A stretch of 64,000 nucleotides of DNA from positions 1 to 64,000 of the forward strand of contig NZ_QXIR01000024.1 in the NCBI RefSeq assembly GCF_003581585.1. The letters run 5' to 3'. Below the pieces are notes generated by a model, which was not told the origin of the DNA, did no database searches, and saw only the letters and a program-made list of their open reading frames with translations. This DNA comes from Bacillus salacetis (GTDB lineage Bacteria > Bacillota > Bacilli > Bacillales > Bacillaceae_B). This document shows positions 1-8,669 of the stretch, piece by piece; position 1 is the stretch's first letter, and each line of letters opens with the position of its first letter. The position numbers and the translations under genes are program-made.

Positions 1-68
1 TTTTTTAAACACCACATAGTTCTTATTGTGCAGTATTGTTTTTCTTCTCATGAATCCTTTGTCCATTT

Positions 69-76
69 CATATATT
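69..76 (+). promoter_or_regulatory. Possible sigma-E -10 element of spoVR
   Basis: CATATATT resembles the sigma-E -10 consensus (CATACAnT) and lies about 55 bases before the preferred spoVR start. An AT-containing ATGAATC stands upstream at roughly -35 distance. B. subtilis spoVR is known to be sigma-E dependent. The match is short, so this is only a candidate. Confidence 0.3.
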
Positions 77-129
77 GAAGTATGACCAATCAGGAGCCGA
101 GGGTGCAAATTCTATTGGGGGGAACTGGG

Positions 130-1548
130 ATGAGAGAAGAGGAACAGAAACAATTACAATATGCCATTGCAGAAATAACTGAAATTGCAAAAGGATTTGG
201 ACTGGATTTTTACCCAATGCGATATGAAGTCTGTCCTGCAGATATTATCTATACATTTGGTGCATATGGGATGCCGACTCGATTTTCCCATTGGAGTTTT
301 GGAAAGCAGTACCACAAAATGAAGCTTCATTATGATCTTGGCTTAAGTAAAATTTACGAGCTTGTCATCAATTCGAACCCTTGCTATGCATTTCTGCTGG
401 ATTCCAACTCACTCATACAAAATAAATTGATTGTGGCACACGTGCTTGCTCACTGTGACTTTTTTAAAAATAATGTCAGATTTCAAAATACCAAGAGAGA
501 TATGGTTGAAAGCATGGCAGCAACCGCAGACAGAATCAGGCAGTATGAAATCGAATATGGAAAAAAAGAAGTGGAAACCTTCCTTGATGCTGTGCTGGCC
601 ATCGATGAGCACATCGATCCGTCCCTGATGCGTCCCAAGCTTTCATGGAGTATGGATGACGTTGAATGGGAGGAGGAAGAAATTTCAGCAGCAACTCCTT
701 ATGATGATCTATGGTCACTTGATGAAGGACCGAGGAAAGATAAGAAAGAGCGAAGAAAGGTCAAAAAAAAATTTCCGCCGCAGCCGGAAAAAGATATCCT
801 GCTTTTCATTGAACAATTCAGCCGCGAGCTTGCGGACTGGCAGCGTGATATCCTGACAATGATGAGGGAAGAAATGCTCTACTTCTGGCCTCAGCTTGAA
901 ACGAAGATTATGAATGAAGGCTGGGCTTCCTACTGGCATCAAAGGATCATCAGGGAAATGGATTTGACGAGCGGTGAATCCATTGAATTTGCCAAGTTAA
1001 ACGCTGGGGTCGTACAGCCTTCAAAAACAAGCATCAACCCTTATTATCTTGGCCTGAAAATATTTGAGGACATTGAAGAACGTTATGACAATCCGTCAGA
1101 TGAGATGATTAAGCGAGGGGAAAAGCCAGGTTCAGGCAGGGAGAAAATGTTTGAGGTCAGGGAGATCGAGTCGGATATATCCTTCCTTCGCAATTACCTG
1201 ACAAAGGATTTGGTGACCAGAGAGGATATGTACTTGTTCCAAAAACAAGGCAAGGATTATAAGATTGTTGACAAAGAATGGAAAGAGGTAAGGGATCAAC
1301 TGGTAAGCATGCGTGTCAACGGAGGATTTCCATTCATCACTGTTAATGACGGCGACTATATGAAGAATGGGGAGCTGTACCTTAAGCACTGGTATGAGGG
1401 AATCGAGCTGGACATAAAATATTTGGAAAAGGTTCTTCCATATGTCCATCAGCTTTGGGGCCGTCCTGTCCATATTGAAACACAAGTGGAAAACCGGCAG
1501 GTCCTGTTTACTTATGAGGGACGAAGTGTGCAGCGGAAATATTTATAG
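130..1548 (+). CDS. spoVR: SpoVR family stage V sporulation protein
   Basis: SpoVR-family protein of 472 residues, involved in spore cortex formation in B. subtilis; its biochemical activity is not established. The N-terminal half carries the very conserved family block ([36 protein letters not shown]), and the C-terminal half has the usual [12 protein letters not shown] segment with conserved Glu/His. An in-frame ATG at 82 would add 16 residues that do not look like the family. The ATG at 130 follows a GGGGGGAAC Shine-Dalgarno and matches the usual N-terminus, so I chose it. It is a single gene ending in a strong hairpin. Confidence 0.95.
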   Translation: MREEEQKQLQYAIAEITEIAKGFGLDFYPMRYEVCPADIIYTFGAYGMPTRFSHWSFGKQYHKMKLHYDLGLSKIYELVINSNPCYAFLLDSNSLIQNKLIVAHVLAHCDFFKNNVRFQNTKRDMVESMAATADRIRQYEIEYGKKEVETFLDAVLAIDEHIDPSLMRPKLSWSMDDVEWEEEEISAATPYDDLWSLDEGPRKDKKERRKVKKKFPPQPEKDILLFIEQFSRELADWQRDILTMMREEMLYFWPQLETKIMNEGWASYWHQRIIREMDLTSGESIEFAKLNAGVVQPSKTSINPYYLGLKIFEDIEERYDNPSDEMIKRGEKPGSGREKMFEVREIESDISFLRNYLTKDLVTREDMYLFQKQGKDYKIVDKEWKEVRDQLVSMRVNGGFPFITVNDGDYMKNGELYLKHWYEGIELDIKYLEKVLPYVHQLWGRPVHIETQVENRQVLFTYEGRSVQRKYL

Positions 1549-1561
1549 AGTCAGGACATAA

Positions 1562-1598
1562 GCACTGCACCCGTCCGGGTGCAGTGCATTCCTGTTTT
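1562..1598 (+). terminator. Rho-independent terminator of spoVR
   Basis: Perfect 11-bp stem GCACTGCACCC / GGGTGCAGTGC (1562-1572, 1577-1587) with a GTCC loop, followed by a T-rich stretch. Confidence 0.85.
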
Positions 1599-1705
1599 TC
1601 TGGAACTATGTGAACAAGCCAACAGGATTATAACAGGACCATATGGAATACATATAGTAGCTTGCCGGTCTACGGATGCGTATTAATTGAAAATGGGGTG
1701 AAACC

Positions 1706-2125
1706 TTGTACAAGAGAATTCTTCTGGCAGCAGATGGTTCTGAGCATTCAAAACGGGCTGCAGAGAATGCCGTAATTATCGCTCGGTGTTCTGAAGGTTC
1801 AGTCATTACAGTTGTTTATGTGGCAGATTCAAGTCGAGCAAAGGCAGATGTCCTTGAGAATTGGAATTCAACGGAAGTCAATGATTTCAGAAAAGCAAGG
1901 TTGAAAGATATAGAAGTACTTGCGAAGGAAGCAGGCGTCCGGTATGAAATCATGATCCTTCATGGAGAACCCGGCCCTGCTATTGTAGAGTTTGCAAATA
2001 AACATTCCTTTGATATTGCGGTGGTCGGCAGCAGGGGACTCAATGGTCTTCAGGAGTTTGTATTAGGAAGTGTCAGCCATAAAGTTGCGAAAAGGGCAAA
2101 TTGCCCTGTGCTGATTGTGAAATGA
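1706..2125 (+). CDS. Universal stress protein (UspA family)
   Basis: 139-residue single-domain universal stress protein. It begins MYKRILLAADGSEHSKRA, with the family's D-G-S nucleotide-site start, and ends with the ATP-binding signature GSRGLNGLQEFVLGSVSHKVAKRANCPVLIVK (G-2x-G-9x-G-S/T type), so an ATP-binding USP is expected. Translation starts at TTG 1706 just after AATGGGGTG. It is monocistronic, with its own terminator. It is unrelated in sequence detail to the larger USP at 21551-22060. Confidence 0.92.
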   Translation: MYKRILLAADGSEHSKRAAENAVIIARCSEGSVITVVYVADSSRAKADVLENWNSTEVNDFRKARLKDIEVLAKEAGVRYEIMILHGEPGPAIVEFANKHSFDIAVVGSRGLNGLQEFVLGSVSHKVAKRANCPVLIVK

Positions 2126-2133
2126 TTTTCATT

Positions 2134-2158
2134 CCTCCTCATATTGAGGAGGTTTTTT
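2134..2158 (+). terminator. Terminator of the universal stress gene
   Basis: Stem CCTCCTCA / TGAGGAGG (2134-2141, 2145-2152), TAT loop, then six T. Confidence 0.85.
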
Positions 2159-2189
2159 CTTCGAGTGCATCCTTTCATTAAGGAATAAA

Positions 2190-2268
2190 ATGGGACAATC
2201 CCCTGCTCCGTTAACGCATTAACACAGCTGAGGACTGTCCCCCGTTGTGTTAAAGGGGGACAGCAGCC
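2190..2268. repeat. Degenerate GGGGACTGTCCCC-family element
   Basis: Contains GGGACAATCCCC, TTAACGCATTAA and GGACTGTCCCCC between AACACA and TGTGTT arms. It shares the GGACTGTCC core and TTAA-rich flanks with the elements at 22381 and 41601. Function unknown. Confidence 0.6.
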
Positions 2269-2286
2269 CTTTTTTCAATCGAAGTT

Positions 2287-2338
2287 TTGACAGATCCTTT
2301 CTTCTCTCATATACTAATATTCAAATGAACGTTTGAAT
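2287..2338 (+). promoter_or_regulatory. cadCA promoter and CadC operator
   Basis: A near-consensus sigma-A promoter, TTGACA (2287-2292), 17 bp, TATACT (2310-2315), is followed directly by an inverted repeat ATTCAAA-6-TTTGAAT (2319-2325, 2332-2338). The repeat closely resembles known CadC operators. Its position over the transcription start fits repression released by Cd/Zn/Pb. Confidence 0.85.
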
Positions 2339-2360
2339 GTAATGGGTAGGAGGACGGTCT

Positions 2361-2729
2361 GTGAAACAGCAGGATGTGTGCGAGGTCAATTGCCAAGAAG
2401 ATGAGAAGGCTGCACTGATTCAAGAGGAACTTTCTTCAACAAATACAAATGGTGCTGCCAAAATATTTAAAGCGTTATCGGATGATACTAGAATGAAGAT
2501 TGCTTATGCTCTCAGTCTTGAAGAGGAACTGTGCGTGTGCGATGTGGCCCATATTGTCGGAGCCACCACAGCGACAGCTTCCCATCACTTAAGGCTGCTT
2601 CGTAATATGGGGCTTGCGAAATATCGGAAGGAAGGGAAATTGGTGTATTACTCCCTGGATGATGAACATGTCAGAAGCCTGATCAAAATCGCAATCGCTC
2701 ATCATAAGGAGGTGGAACAACGTGGCTGA
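2361..2729 (+). CDS. cadC: CadC-type ArsR/SmtB metal-responsive repressor
   Basis: 122-residue winged-helix repressor of the ArsR/SmtB family. It shows the CadC metal site: N-terminal Cys residues (DVCEVNC, residues 4-9) and ELCVCD in the alpha-3 region (about 57-62). The recognition helix is ATTATASHHLRLL. The C-terminal H-HH residues could form the second (alpha-5) zinc site. It starts at GTG 2361 after GGTAGGAGG and overlaps cadA by 8 bases, so it is translationally coupled. It most likely represses its own operon through the palindrome at 2319-2338. Confidence 0.93.
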   Translation: MKQQDVCEVNCQEDEKAALIQEELSSTNTNGAAKIFKALSDDTRMKIAYALSLEEELCVCDVAHIVGATTATASHHLRLLRNMGLAKYRKEGKLVYYSLDDEHVRSLIKIAIAHHKEVEQRG

Positions 2730-4854
2730 AGAATTGCAGCAGTCTGCATCCAAAACGACATACCGTGTTCAGGGCTTTTCCTGAGCAGGCTGTGCCCAAA
2801 AGTTCGAAAAGAACGTGAAGCACCTGGATGGTGTTTCGGAAGCGAATGTAAATTTTGGAGCATCAAAACTCACAGTCTTTGGAGATGCAACAATACAAGA
2901 GCTTGAAAAAGCAGGAGCCTTTGAAGGGCTTAGGATCATACCGGAAAATCAAAAATTCACTGAAGAAGGACAGCCGTTCTTAAAGAAATATGCCAACGTA
3001 CTGTTGTCCGCCATCCTCCTTGCTGTTGGATGGTCAGTTGGACAATTCTACGGAGAGGGAAGCATCCTTTTCATTCTCGCCTATATTGCCTCTATCCTGG
3101 CCGGGGGCTACAGGCTCTTCATCACCGGTTTGAAGAATCTGGCAAGGCTGGAGTTCGATATGAGGACACTGATGACAATCGCGATCATCGGAGCTGCTTT
3201 TATAGGAGAATGGGGAGAAGGAGCGACCGTAGTCATCCTTTTTGCGATAAGTGAGGTCTTGGAAGCTTATTCCATGGACAAAGCCAGGCAGTCGATCCGT
3301 TCGCTCATGGACATAGCTCCAAAGGAGGCGCTGATCAGGCGGAACGGCAGGGAATTGGTTGTGGATATTGAAGAAATCCAAGTAGGCGACACCATGATTG
3401 TTAAACCAGGCCAAAAATTAGCCATGGATGGAGTTGTTGAAAAAGGGGTATCGGCAGTCAACCAGGCTGCCATAACGGGAGAATCCATACCAGTTACCAA
3501 ACAAAGGGATGATGAAGTTTTTGCAGGGACTTTGAATGAAGAAGGATTGCTGGAAGTGAAAGTCACCAAATTGGCAGAAGACACTACCATTGCAAAGATC
3601 ATCCACCTGGTAGAGGAAGCTCAGGCAGAAAGGGCTCCTTCGCAGGCATTTGTGGACCGTTTTGCTAAATATTATACTCCTGCTGTCATTTTTGTGGCCA
3701 TCCTCGTTGCCGTTGTGCCGCCGTTACTCTTCGCTGCCGACTGGAGCACATGGGTTTATCAGGGATTAGCGGTACTTGTTGTCGGTTGTCCATGTGCACT
3801 TGTTATTTCCACACCTGTTTCCATAGTCACGGCTATTGGCAATGCAGCAAGGAACGGTGTTTTGATCAAGGGCGGCATATATTTGGAAGAGGCAGGAGCT
3901 TTGAAGGCCATCGCCTTTGACAAAACCGGCACCCTTACTAAAGGAGTGCCCGAAGTCACAGATTTTATTTCGTTAACAGAGGATAGAGAGCTAAATCTCA
4001 GGCTGATTGCAGCCCTTGAAAATAGCTCCCAGCATCCATTGGCCTCTGCTATCATAAAAAAAGCAGAATCTCAAACCATTGATTACAAATCACTGGGGAT
4101 TTCGGGATTTACTTCTGTGACAGGAAAAGGGATCAAAGGCATTATTAATAACACTGTCTATTATGCTGGAAGCCCTCCTTACCTGGAAGAAGTAATGGGG
4201 AAACCTCTGCAGGATGACTTGAGGTACAGGATATTGGAACTTCAAAAAGAAGGTAAAACCGTCATTGCACTAGGGACGGATACACGAATTCTGTCCTTGA
4301 CAGCAGTTGCAGATGAAATAAGGGAGAGCAGTGCTGGTGTCATTGAAAAGCTTCATAAACTGGGGATCGAGAAAACCATCATGTTGACCGGCGATAACCA
4401 GGGAACAGCAGAAGCGATTGCCAAGCGTACAAACGTAACAGATATCGCATCAGAACTACTGCCTCAGGATAAATTGTCCTTTATTAAGACGCTTCGAAAG
4501 CGTTATGAAAAGGTTGCGATGGTAGGAGATGGAGTGAATGACGCACCTGCTCTGGCTGCATCATCGGTAGGGATAGCGATGGGAGGGGCAGGAACAGATA
4601 CAGCATTGGAAACAGCTGATATCGCTCTGATGGGGGATGATTTGAGGAAACTTCCTTTCACAATAAAGTTAAGTAGGAAGGCCCTGATGATCATAAAGCA
4701 GAATATAGTTTTTTCATTAGGAATCAAGCTTCTAGCCCTCCTTCTGGTGATCCCCGGCTGGCTCACACTTTGGATTGCGATTTTTGCAGATATGGGTGCT
4801 ACATTGATAGTCACCTTGAACGGCCTGCGTCTGCTCAGGGTAAAAGATAAATAA
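2722..4854 (+). CDS. cadA: CadA-like Cd/Zn/Pb P1B-type ATPase with in-frame TGA at the HMA cysteine
   Basis: Heavy-metal-exporting P-type ATPase, 710 codons from GTG 2722 (SD AAGGAGGTGG), about the usual CadA length. The soluble N-terminal HMA domain reads [20 protein letters not shown]: codon 21 (2782-2784) is TGA where the family has the first Cys of the CxxC metal site. The reading frame is otherwise intact: TGES phosphatase loop, CPCALVIS in TM6, DKTGTLT phosphorylation site and [10 protein letters not shown] hinge. There are three readings: selenocysteine (UxxC), a point nonsense mutation, or internal initiation at GTG 2815 giving a 679-residue pump without the HMA CxxC. CadA pumps can work without the N-terminal site, so the third needs no recoding. 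Confidence 0.85.
2792..2823 (+). other. Hairpin 22 nt downstream of the cadA TGA (SECIS-like by position only)
   Basis: GTTC-GAAAA-GAAC (2802-2814) forms a small stem with a G-first loop, and outer GTGC/GCAC (2792-2795, 2820-2823) can extend it. The loop starts 22 nt after the TGA, within the distance seen for bacterial SECIS elements. The bases also encode the conserved FEKN of the HMA domain, so the hairpin may be accidental. Confidence 0.3.
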
Positions 4855-4886
4855 GGCTGTTATTGTATAAAAATCAGCCTGAATAA

Positions 4887-4914
4887 AAGAAGAAGCCGGC
4901 AGCGGCTTCTTCTT
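4887..4914. terminator. Bidirectional terminator between cadA and the K+ transporter gene
   Basis: 12-bp stem AAGAAGAAGCCG / CGGCTTCTTCTT with a GCAG loop, shared by two convergent genes. Confidence 0.8.
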
Positions 4915-4916
4915 TC

Positions 4917-6269
4917 TTATCCTATGATGACTCTCTCTTTTGGATAATTATATAACGTTTCTTTTTGCTTAATCCCTAATATGACAAGGGTGGTAAGCAG
5001 CCCAATCCTTCCGATGAACATCAAGGCCATTATGATGATTTTTCCATAAACACTTAAATCAGGTGTGATCCCCATGGAAAGACCGACAGTTCCGAAAGCT
5101 GAACATACTTCAAAAAGAATCTCAATCATCGAGAATGACTCGGTGATCGAAAGAAATATCACCGAGCCGGCACACATGAAACTGGCTAATAACGTAACTG
5201 CAAGTGATTTAATCACATCAGAATTGTCGAGCTCTCTTCTGAAAACCTTGATTGTGGAACGTCCCCTGGCAAAGTTGATCAGAAATAATACGTTAATGGC
5301 GAAAGTGGTGGTCCTGATTCCGCCGCCTACAGAACTGGGGGATGCCCCGATGAACATCAACATACAGATGATAATAAGGGCAGGCTCTGAAAACTGGCTC
5401 ACGTCCATTGTAGCCAATCCCCCGCTCCTGGTAGTGGTGGACTGGAAAAAGGCATAGAAAAATGACTTATGCCATGACATCCCATCAAAGAAGCGATTGA
5501 ACTCAATAACGAGAATCAGGAGCGTTCCCGCCAGCAGCAGCCCGAAGAACGTCACGCTTGTTAACTTCGAATAGAGGGAAAAATGAAACCTGCCGCGCTG
5601 ATTATTATGCAGCAGGAAATCCTTTAACTCAATCAAGACAGGAAATCCTATTGCGCCCAAGGTAATTAAGATGATGTTCACAATTTGAACAAAGTAATCA
5701 TCCGCATATGGGATGAGTGACTGCCCTGTAATGTCAAATCCGCCGTTTGTGGTCGCACTGACACTTGCAAAGATGCCATGCAAGTAGGCATCCTGCCAAG
5801 TTGGGTAGTATTTCAGGAAGTATGTACCTAATATGAGGGCACCAACCAATTCAATCAAAAGAATGATATACATAATCTGTTTCATCAAGTTGACCAGACC
5901 TGAAAGATTGGATTGATTTTGGTCCGTCATGATGAGGCGCCGTTCTTTCAACCCGATTTTCTTTCCTAATACTAACCAAAGAAACGTCCCGAGTGTCATA
6001 ATGCCGATACCGCCGATCTGCAGGATGAAAATCAAAATTAAAATCCCTGCAGTGCTGAAGGAATCAGCGAGTTGAATGACCGTCAATCCTGTAACACTGA
6101 TCGCACTGACCGCAGTAAACATGATATCGAGAAAACTCAAATCAACACCAGGTTTGGCTGTAATTGGGAGACTTAATAAGAGTATAGAAAATCCAACTGC
6201 CGCAACATAGAAAGAAACGATAATCTGGGCAGGAGATAACTGGTCGATTCCTTTTTTGAAGCTGGACAT
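4917..6269 (-). CDS. TrkH/KtrB-family potassium uptake membrane subunit
   Basis: 450-residue membrane protein of the TrkH/KtrB/KtrD superfamily, which imports K+ (often Na+-coupled) together with a cytosolic RCK-domain KtrA/KtrC protein. None of these is encoded here. The four selectivity-filter loops are visible: SVTGL (about 60), TTNGGFD (about 175), TTRSGGL (about 285) and FGTVGLS (about 400). Length matches KtrB/KtrD, and the orphan position without an RCK partner fits KtrD-like use, but I cannot separate B from D. The start has a good SD (AAAGGGGA). It is convergent with cadA. Confidence 0.9.
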   Translation of the reverse strand: MSSFKKGIDQLSPAQIIVSFYVAAVGFSILLLSLPITAKPGVDLSFLDIMFTAVSAISVTGLTVIQLADSFSTAGILILIFILQIGGIGIMTLGTFLWLVLGKKIGLKERRLIMTDQNQSNLSGLVNLMKQIMYIILLIELVGALILGTYFLKYYPTWQDAYLHGIFASVSATTNGGFDITGQSLIPYADDYFVQIVNIILITLGAIGFPVLIELKDFLLHNNQRGRFHFSLYSKLTSVTFFGLLLAGTLLILVIEFNRFFDGMSWHKSFFYAFFQSTTTRSGGLATMDVSQFSEPALIIICMLMFIGASPSSVGGGIRTTTFAINVLFLINFARGRSTIKVFRRELDNSDVIKSLAVTLLASFMCAGSVIFLSITESFSMIEILFEVCSAFGTVGLSMGITPDLSVYGKIIIMALMFIGRIGLLTTLVILGIKQKETLYNYPKERVIIG

Positions 6270-6449
6270 AAAATAATCCCCTTTATGGATAATAGCTACT
6301 AAAACTATACCACACGGTGTACTTAGGTAACATGCAAAAAATGTTTTTCAAACTTGCAAATGGTAAGTAATTCCTACTCATGACCAGCATACTTATGGTA
6401 CAATCTTAAAAGATGAAAGTCTCGTTATGTATTGAAAGGAGCATTGAAA

Positions 6450-6788
6450 ATGGCAAATGTTTTCAACAACTCAACGATAGTTGCTATTATTATTGCTTTT
6501 TCCGCGTATTTTATCATCAGGGGAATTGCGATCTTCTTTGGAAAAGCCGGTAAAGGATATATGGAGCAAAGAAACTTGACGACAGAAAAACTTTTCTTCC
6601 ATTTAATTGGAGGTTACTATATTTTAACCGGTATCCTGGGACTCTTTGTTCCAAAACTGGACTGGAAAACTGAAGATATCTACAACTCAATTGGAATTTA
6701 TGCTCTGGTTTCTGTTTTCTTCTGGCTTGCAATCGACTTTTTAATGAAGCGGAACAGTAATATGGAGCAAGAATTAGCAGAAAAATGA
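6450..6788 (+). CDS. Small hypothetical membrane protein (three TM segments)
   Basis: 112-residue protein that I do not recognise. Three hydrophobic stretches are visible (about residues 8-26, 45-63 and 80-100), with a basic loop GKAGKGYMEQRN after the first and a charged C-terminus. The ATG at 6450 follows AAAGGAGC at good distance and is preferred to the TTG at 6432. It is a single gene with its own terminator. Confidence 0.7.
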   Translation: MANVFNNSTIVAIIIAFSAYFIIRGIAIFFGKAGKGYMEQRNLTTEKLFFHLIGGYYILTGILGLFVPKLDWKTEDIYNSIGIYALVSVFFWLAIDFLMKRNSNMEQELAEK

Positions 6789-6789
6789 A

Positions 6790-6814
6790 GGCCCTCACGA
6801 GGGTCTTTTTTATT
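6790..6814 (+). terminator. Terminator after the small membrane protein gene
   Basis: GGCCCTC-ACG-GAGGGTC-type hairpin followed by TTTTTT. The remaining roughly 300 bases up to 7127 hold no convincing gene; two TTGGCAGA words (about 6940 and 7072) were noted without an interpretation. Confidence 0.7.
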
Positions 6815-7126
6815 TAGGTCTCATACTTGATTTCTTCTTAAAATCAGTACTTTAGACCCCTTTTGGTGCTTCTCGCCAAACTTTTCGAAATCCTGCCCGA
6901 TATAAAGAAGAGTCCATCTAGCTATAACGATTTAAACATTGGCAGACATTCATATAGTCATTACTCTTCATGCGGAAGTAAAGACGATAAATCCAAAACT
7001 TCTTGTCAAATAAGGAAAATAAACTATTTTCTTGATAGGACTTTTGCTATAGAATTAGAAATGTCGAATGTTGGCAGATGAAGATTTTATAGTAGAAGAA
7101 GACAATTTCAGCAAGTGAGGGCAGCC

Positions 7127-8326
7127 ATGTTAAAAAATATAAAAGATTCAACATTGATTCATGAAGAAAAACGGACATTAAAGTGGTTTTTAGTGCTGTT
7201 TTTTGCTATATCTATTTTGTATGAAGTATTCTATTACTTTATAATTCCCGGATTTGTCCAAGATAAGCAAGTAGGCATGCCTTCTAGTTTTGGGTATACC
7301 CTCTACATTCTTATATTTTTGCTGACAGGCCTCAGTTATTATATTTATAGTAAAAGAGATATTACTAAAATTAAATACATTGTAGTACTGGGATATATTG
7401 CTCTTATGTGTATAAATGAAATTATTGTTCATATTAAAAATCCCAGTTTAACTGGTGGAGGAAATATAGTAGAAATCTTCTTGATTGTATTTTCCCCAAT
7501 CTTTGTAAGTGAATCGTTTTTTCTCGTTGTGAGCGGCAGCATTATTTTGAAATATGCCTTGGTTGGAATCATTATCCAAGATATTATTGTCCTGTTGATA
7601 CCCTCACTAATGGTCATATTAATTGCATCTATAGCTTACCTTTTGCTGAAGCGTATTTTAGGCTACGTCGAGGGCATTAAAGGTTCATATAATAAACAGC
7701 TTGAAGGAATAGTAAAGGGAATTATCGCCACGCTGGAGCTTAAAGATCCTTATACAAGAGGGCATAGCGAACGTGTTGCTTATTATGCGCTATCGCTGGC
7801 AAAGGAACTTGATATCTATTCTGAAGATGAACTAGAAGCATTTTACTATGCTTGCTTATTACATGATATTGGGAAAATTCACATACCGGACAGGATTTTA
7901 ATGAAACCGGATAAACTTACCAAGGAAGAGTTTGAAATCATTAAAACCCATCCTGCTGTTGGCGCAGAGGCTGTTGAAAAGGTAGAAGTACTCAGTGACA
8001 GCTTAAATGTCATTCTTTCTCATCATGAAAGATGGGATGGCAATGGGTATCCTCATGGTTTAAAAGGAAAAGACATCCCTCTTGCAGCAAGGATAACAGC
8101 AATTGCTGATGCGTTTGATGCAATGACTTCCACTCGTTCCTACAGGGAAGCCTTATCGACAGAAACCGCTTATCAACGAATTCTTGAAGGTCAAGGAACG
8201 CAGTTTGATCCGGATCTTATTCATAAATTTAAAGTTGTTTTTCCTGAATGGATTGAATTAAAGAAAAAATCAAACCGTTCAACATCTTATGAACCTGCCC
8301 CGCCTCAAGAAGAATATTTCCAATAG
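7127..8326 (+). CDS. HD-GYP domain phosphodiesterase with multi-TM sensor
   Basis: About 399 residues. The N-terminal half (about 1-190) is a polytopic membrane sensor with six or seven helices. The C-terminal half (about 200-370) is an HD-GYP domain with HSERVA, HDIGK, the HH(E) pair and DGNGYP, so it likely hydrolyses cyclic di-GMP. The sensor is clearly homologous to that of the histidine kinase at 9975 (shared VFYY, GN-VEIF-I-FSPIF, ILKY-L-GII). ATG 7127 follows GTGAGGG; the upstream GTG at 7115 adds only four residues. A micropeptide gene starts 15 bases after its stop, in the same transcript. Confidence 0.9.
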   Translation: MLKNIKDSTLIHEEKRTLKWFLVLFFAISILYEVFYYFIIPGFVQDKQVGMPSSFGYTLYILIFLLTGLSYYIYSKRDITKIKYIVVLGYIALMCINEIIVHIKNPSLTGGGNIVEIFLIVFSPIFVSESFFLVVSGSIILKYALVGIIIQDIIVLLIPSLMVILIASIAYLLLKRILGYVEGIKGSYNKQLEGIVKGIIATLELKDPYTRGHSERVAYYALSLAKELDIYSEDELEAFYYACLLHDIGKIHIPDRILMKPDKLTKEEFEIIKTHPAVGAEAVEKVEVLSDSLNVILSHHERWDGNGYPHGLKGKDIPLAARITAIADAFDAMTSTRSYREALSTETAYQRILEGQGTQFDPDLIHKFKVVFPEWIELKKKSNRSTSYEPAPPQEEYFQ

Positions 8327-8341
8327 GGAGAAGGTGAAAAA

Positions 8342-8407
8342 ATGAAAATCAAAAAGCTTAGCAAAATCAAAACGACTTGCTGGTGGTGTGAGTGGCTAAG
8401 GATATAA
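8342..8407 (+). CDS. 21-residue cationic CWWC micropeptide, candidate signal or RiPP precursor
   Basis: Tiny ORF with a very good ribosome site (GGGAGAAGGTG, five bases before ATG), 15 bases behind the HD-GYP stop and directly followed by a terminator, so it is the last cistron of that operon. The peptide starts MKIKKLSK (basic) and ends in TTCWWCEWLRI, rich in Trp with two Cys spaced CxxC. No homologue is known to me. It lies between two proteins sharing a sensor domain and just before a peptide-protease-like gene, which suggests an exported or processed signal peptide. That role is inference. Confidence 0.65.
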   Translation: MKIKKLSKIKTTCWWCEWLRI

Positions 8408-8412
8408 AATTT

Positions 8413-8444
8413 GGGATGCTAGCTGCTGCTTGCATCCCTTTTTT
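8413..8444 (+). terminator. Terminator of the HD-GYP/micropeptide operon
   Basis: GGGATGC (8413-8419) pairs with GCATCCC (8432-8438), followed by TTTTTTAT. Confidence 0.8.
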
Positions 8445-8446
8445 AT

Positions 8447-8646
8447 AAGACTCTTTTCGTAAACTTTGTTGCTACTGCTACTCAATATAATTTTCATATA
8501 ACATCCTCGTAAATCGTCGCAAAAACCCCGGTGAGCAGGAAAGAAAAGAGCTGCTCTTTTTTATCGAGAGTAAAACCTTCGAACAAGGGGGAAATCCGGC
8601 ACCTGGGATTTTTCCGAAAGCAACAATTTATGAGACAACAGCCTTT
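8447..8646 (+). repeat. 190-bp terminal-inverted-repeat element, copy 1
   Basis: Begins with a variant of AAGGCTCTTTTCGTAAACTT and ends with GCAACA...CAACAGCCTTTT. The ends are imperfect inverted repeats. Internal hairpins: GAGCAG...CTGCTC and GGAAAT.CC...GGATTTTTCC. No ORF inside. MITE-like. Confidence 0.85.
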
Positions 8647-8669
8647 TATAAAGAAAGGAAGAGAAAAGC

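Noticed and set aside
6863..7081. 72-codon ORF before the HD-GYP gene
   Set aside because: No SD, composition unlike a protein, lies in an A/T-rich upstream region.
8447..8646. Minus-strand ORFs that cross the 190-bp elements (for example 8494-8787)
   Set aside because: They recur in several copies of the repeat with the same translated words and no SD, so they are shadows of the repeat.
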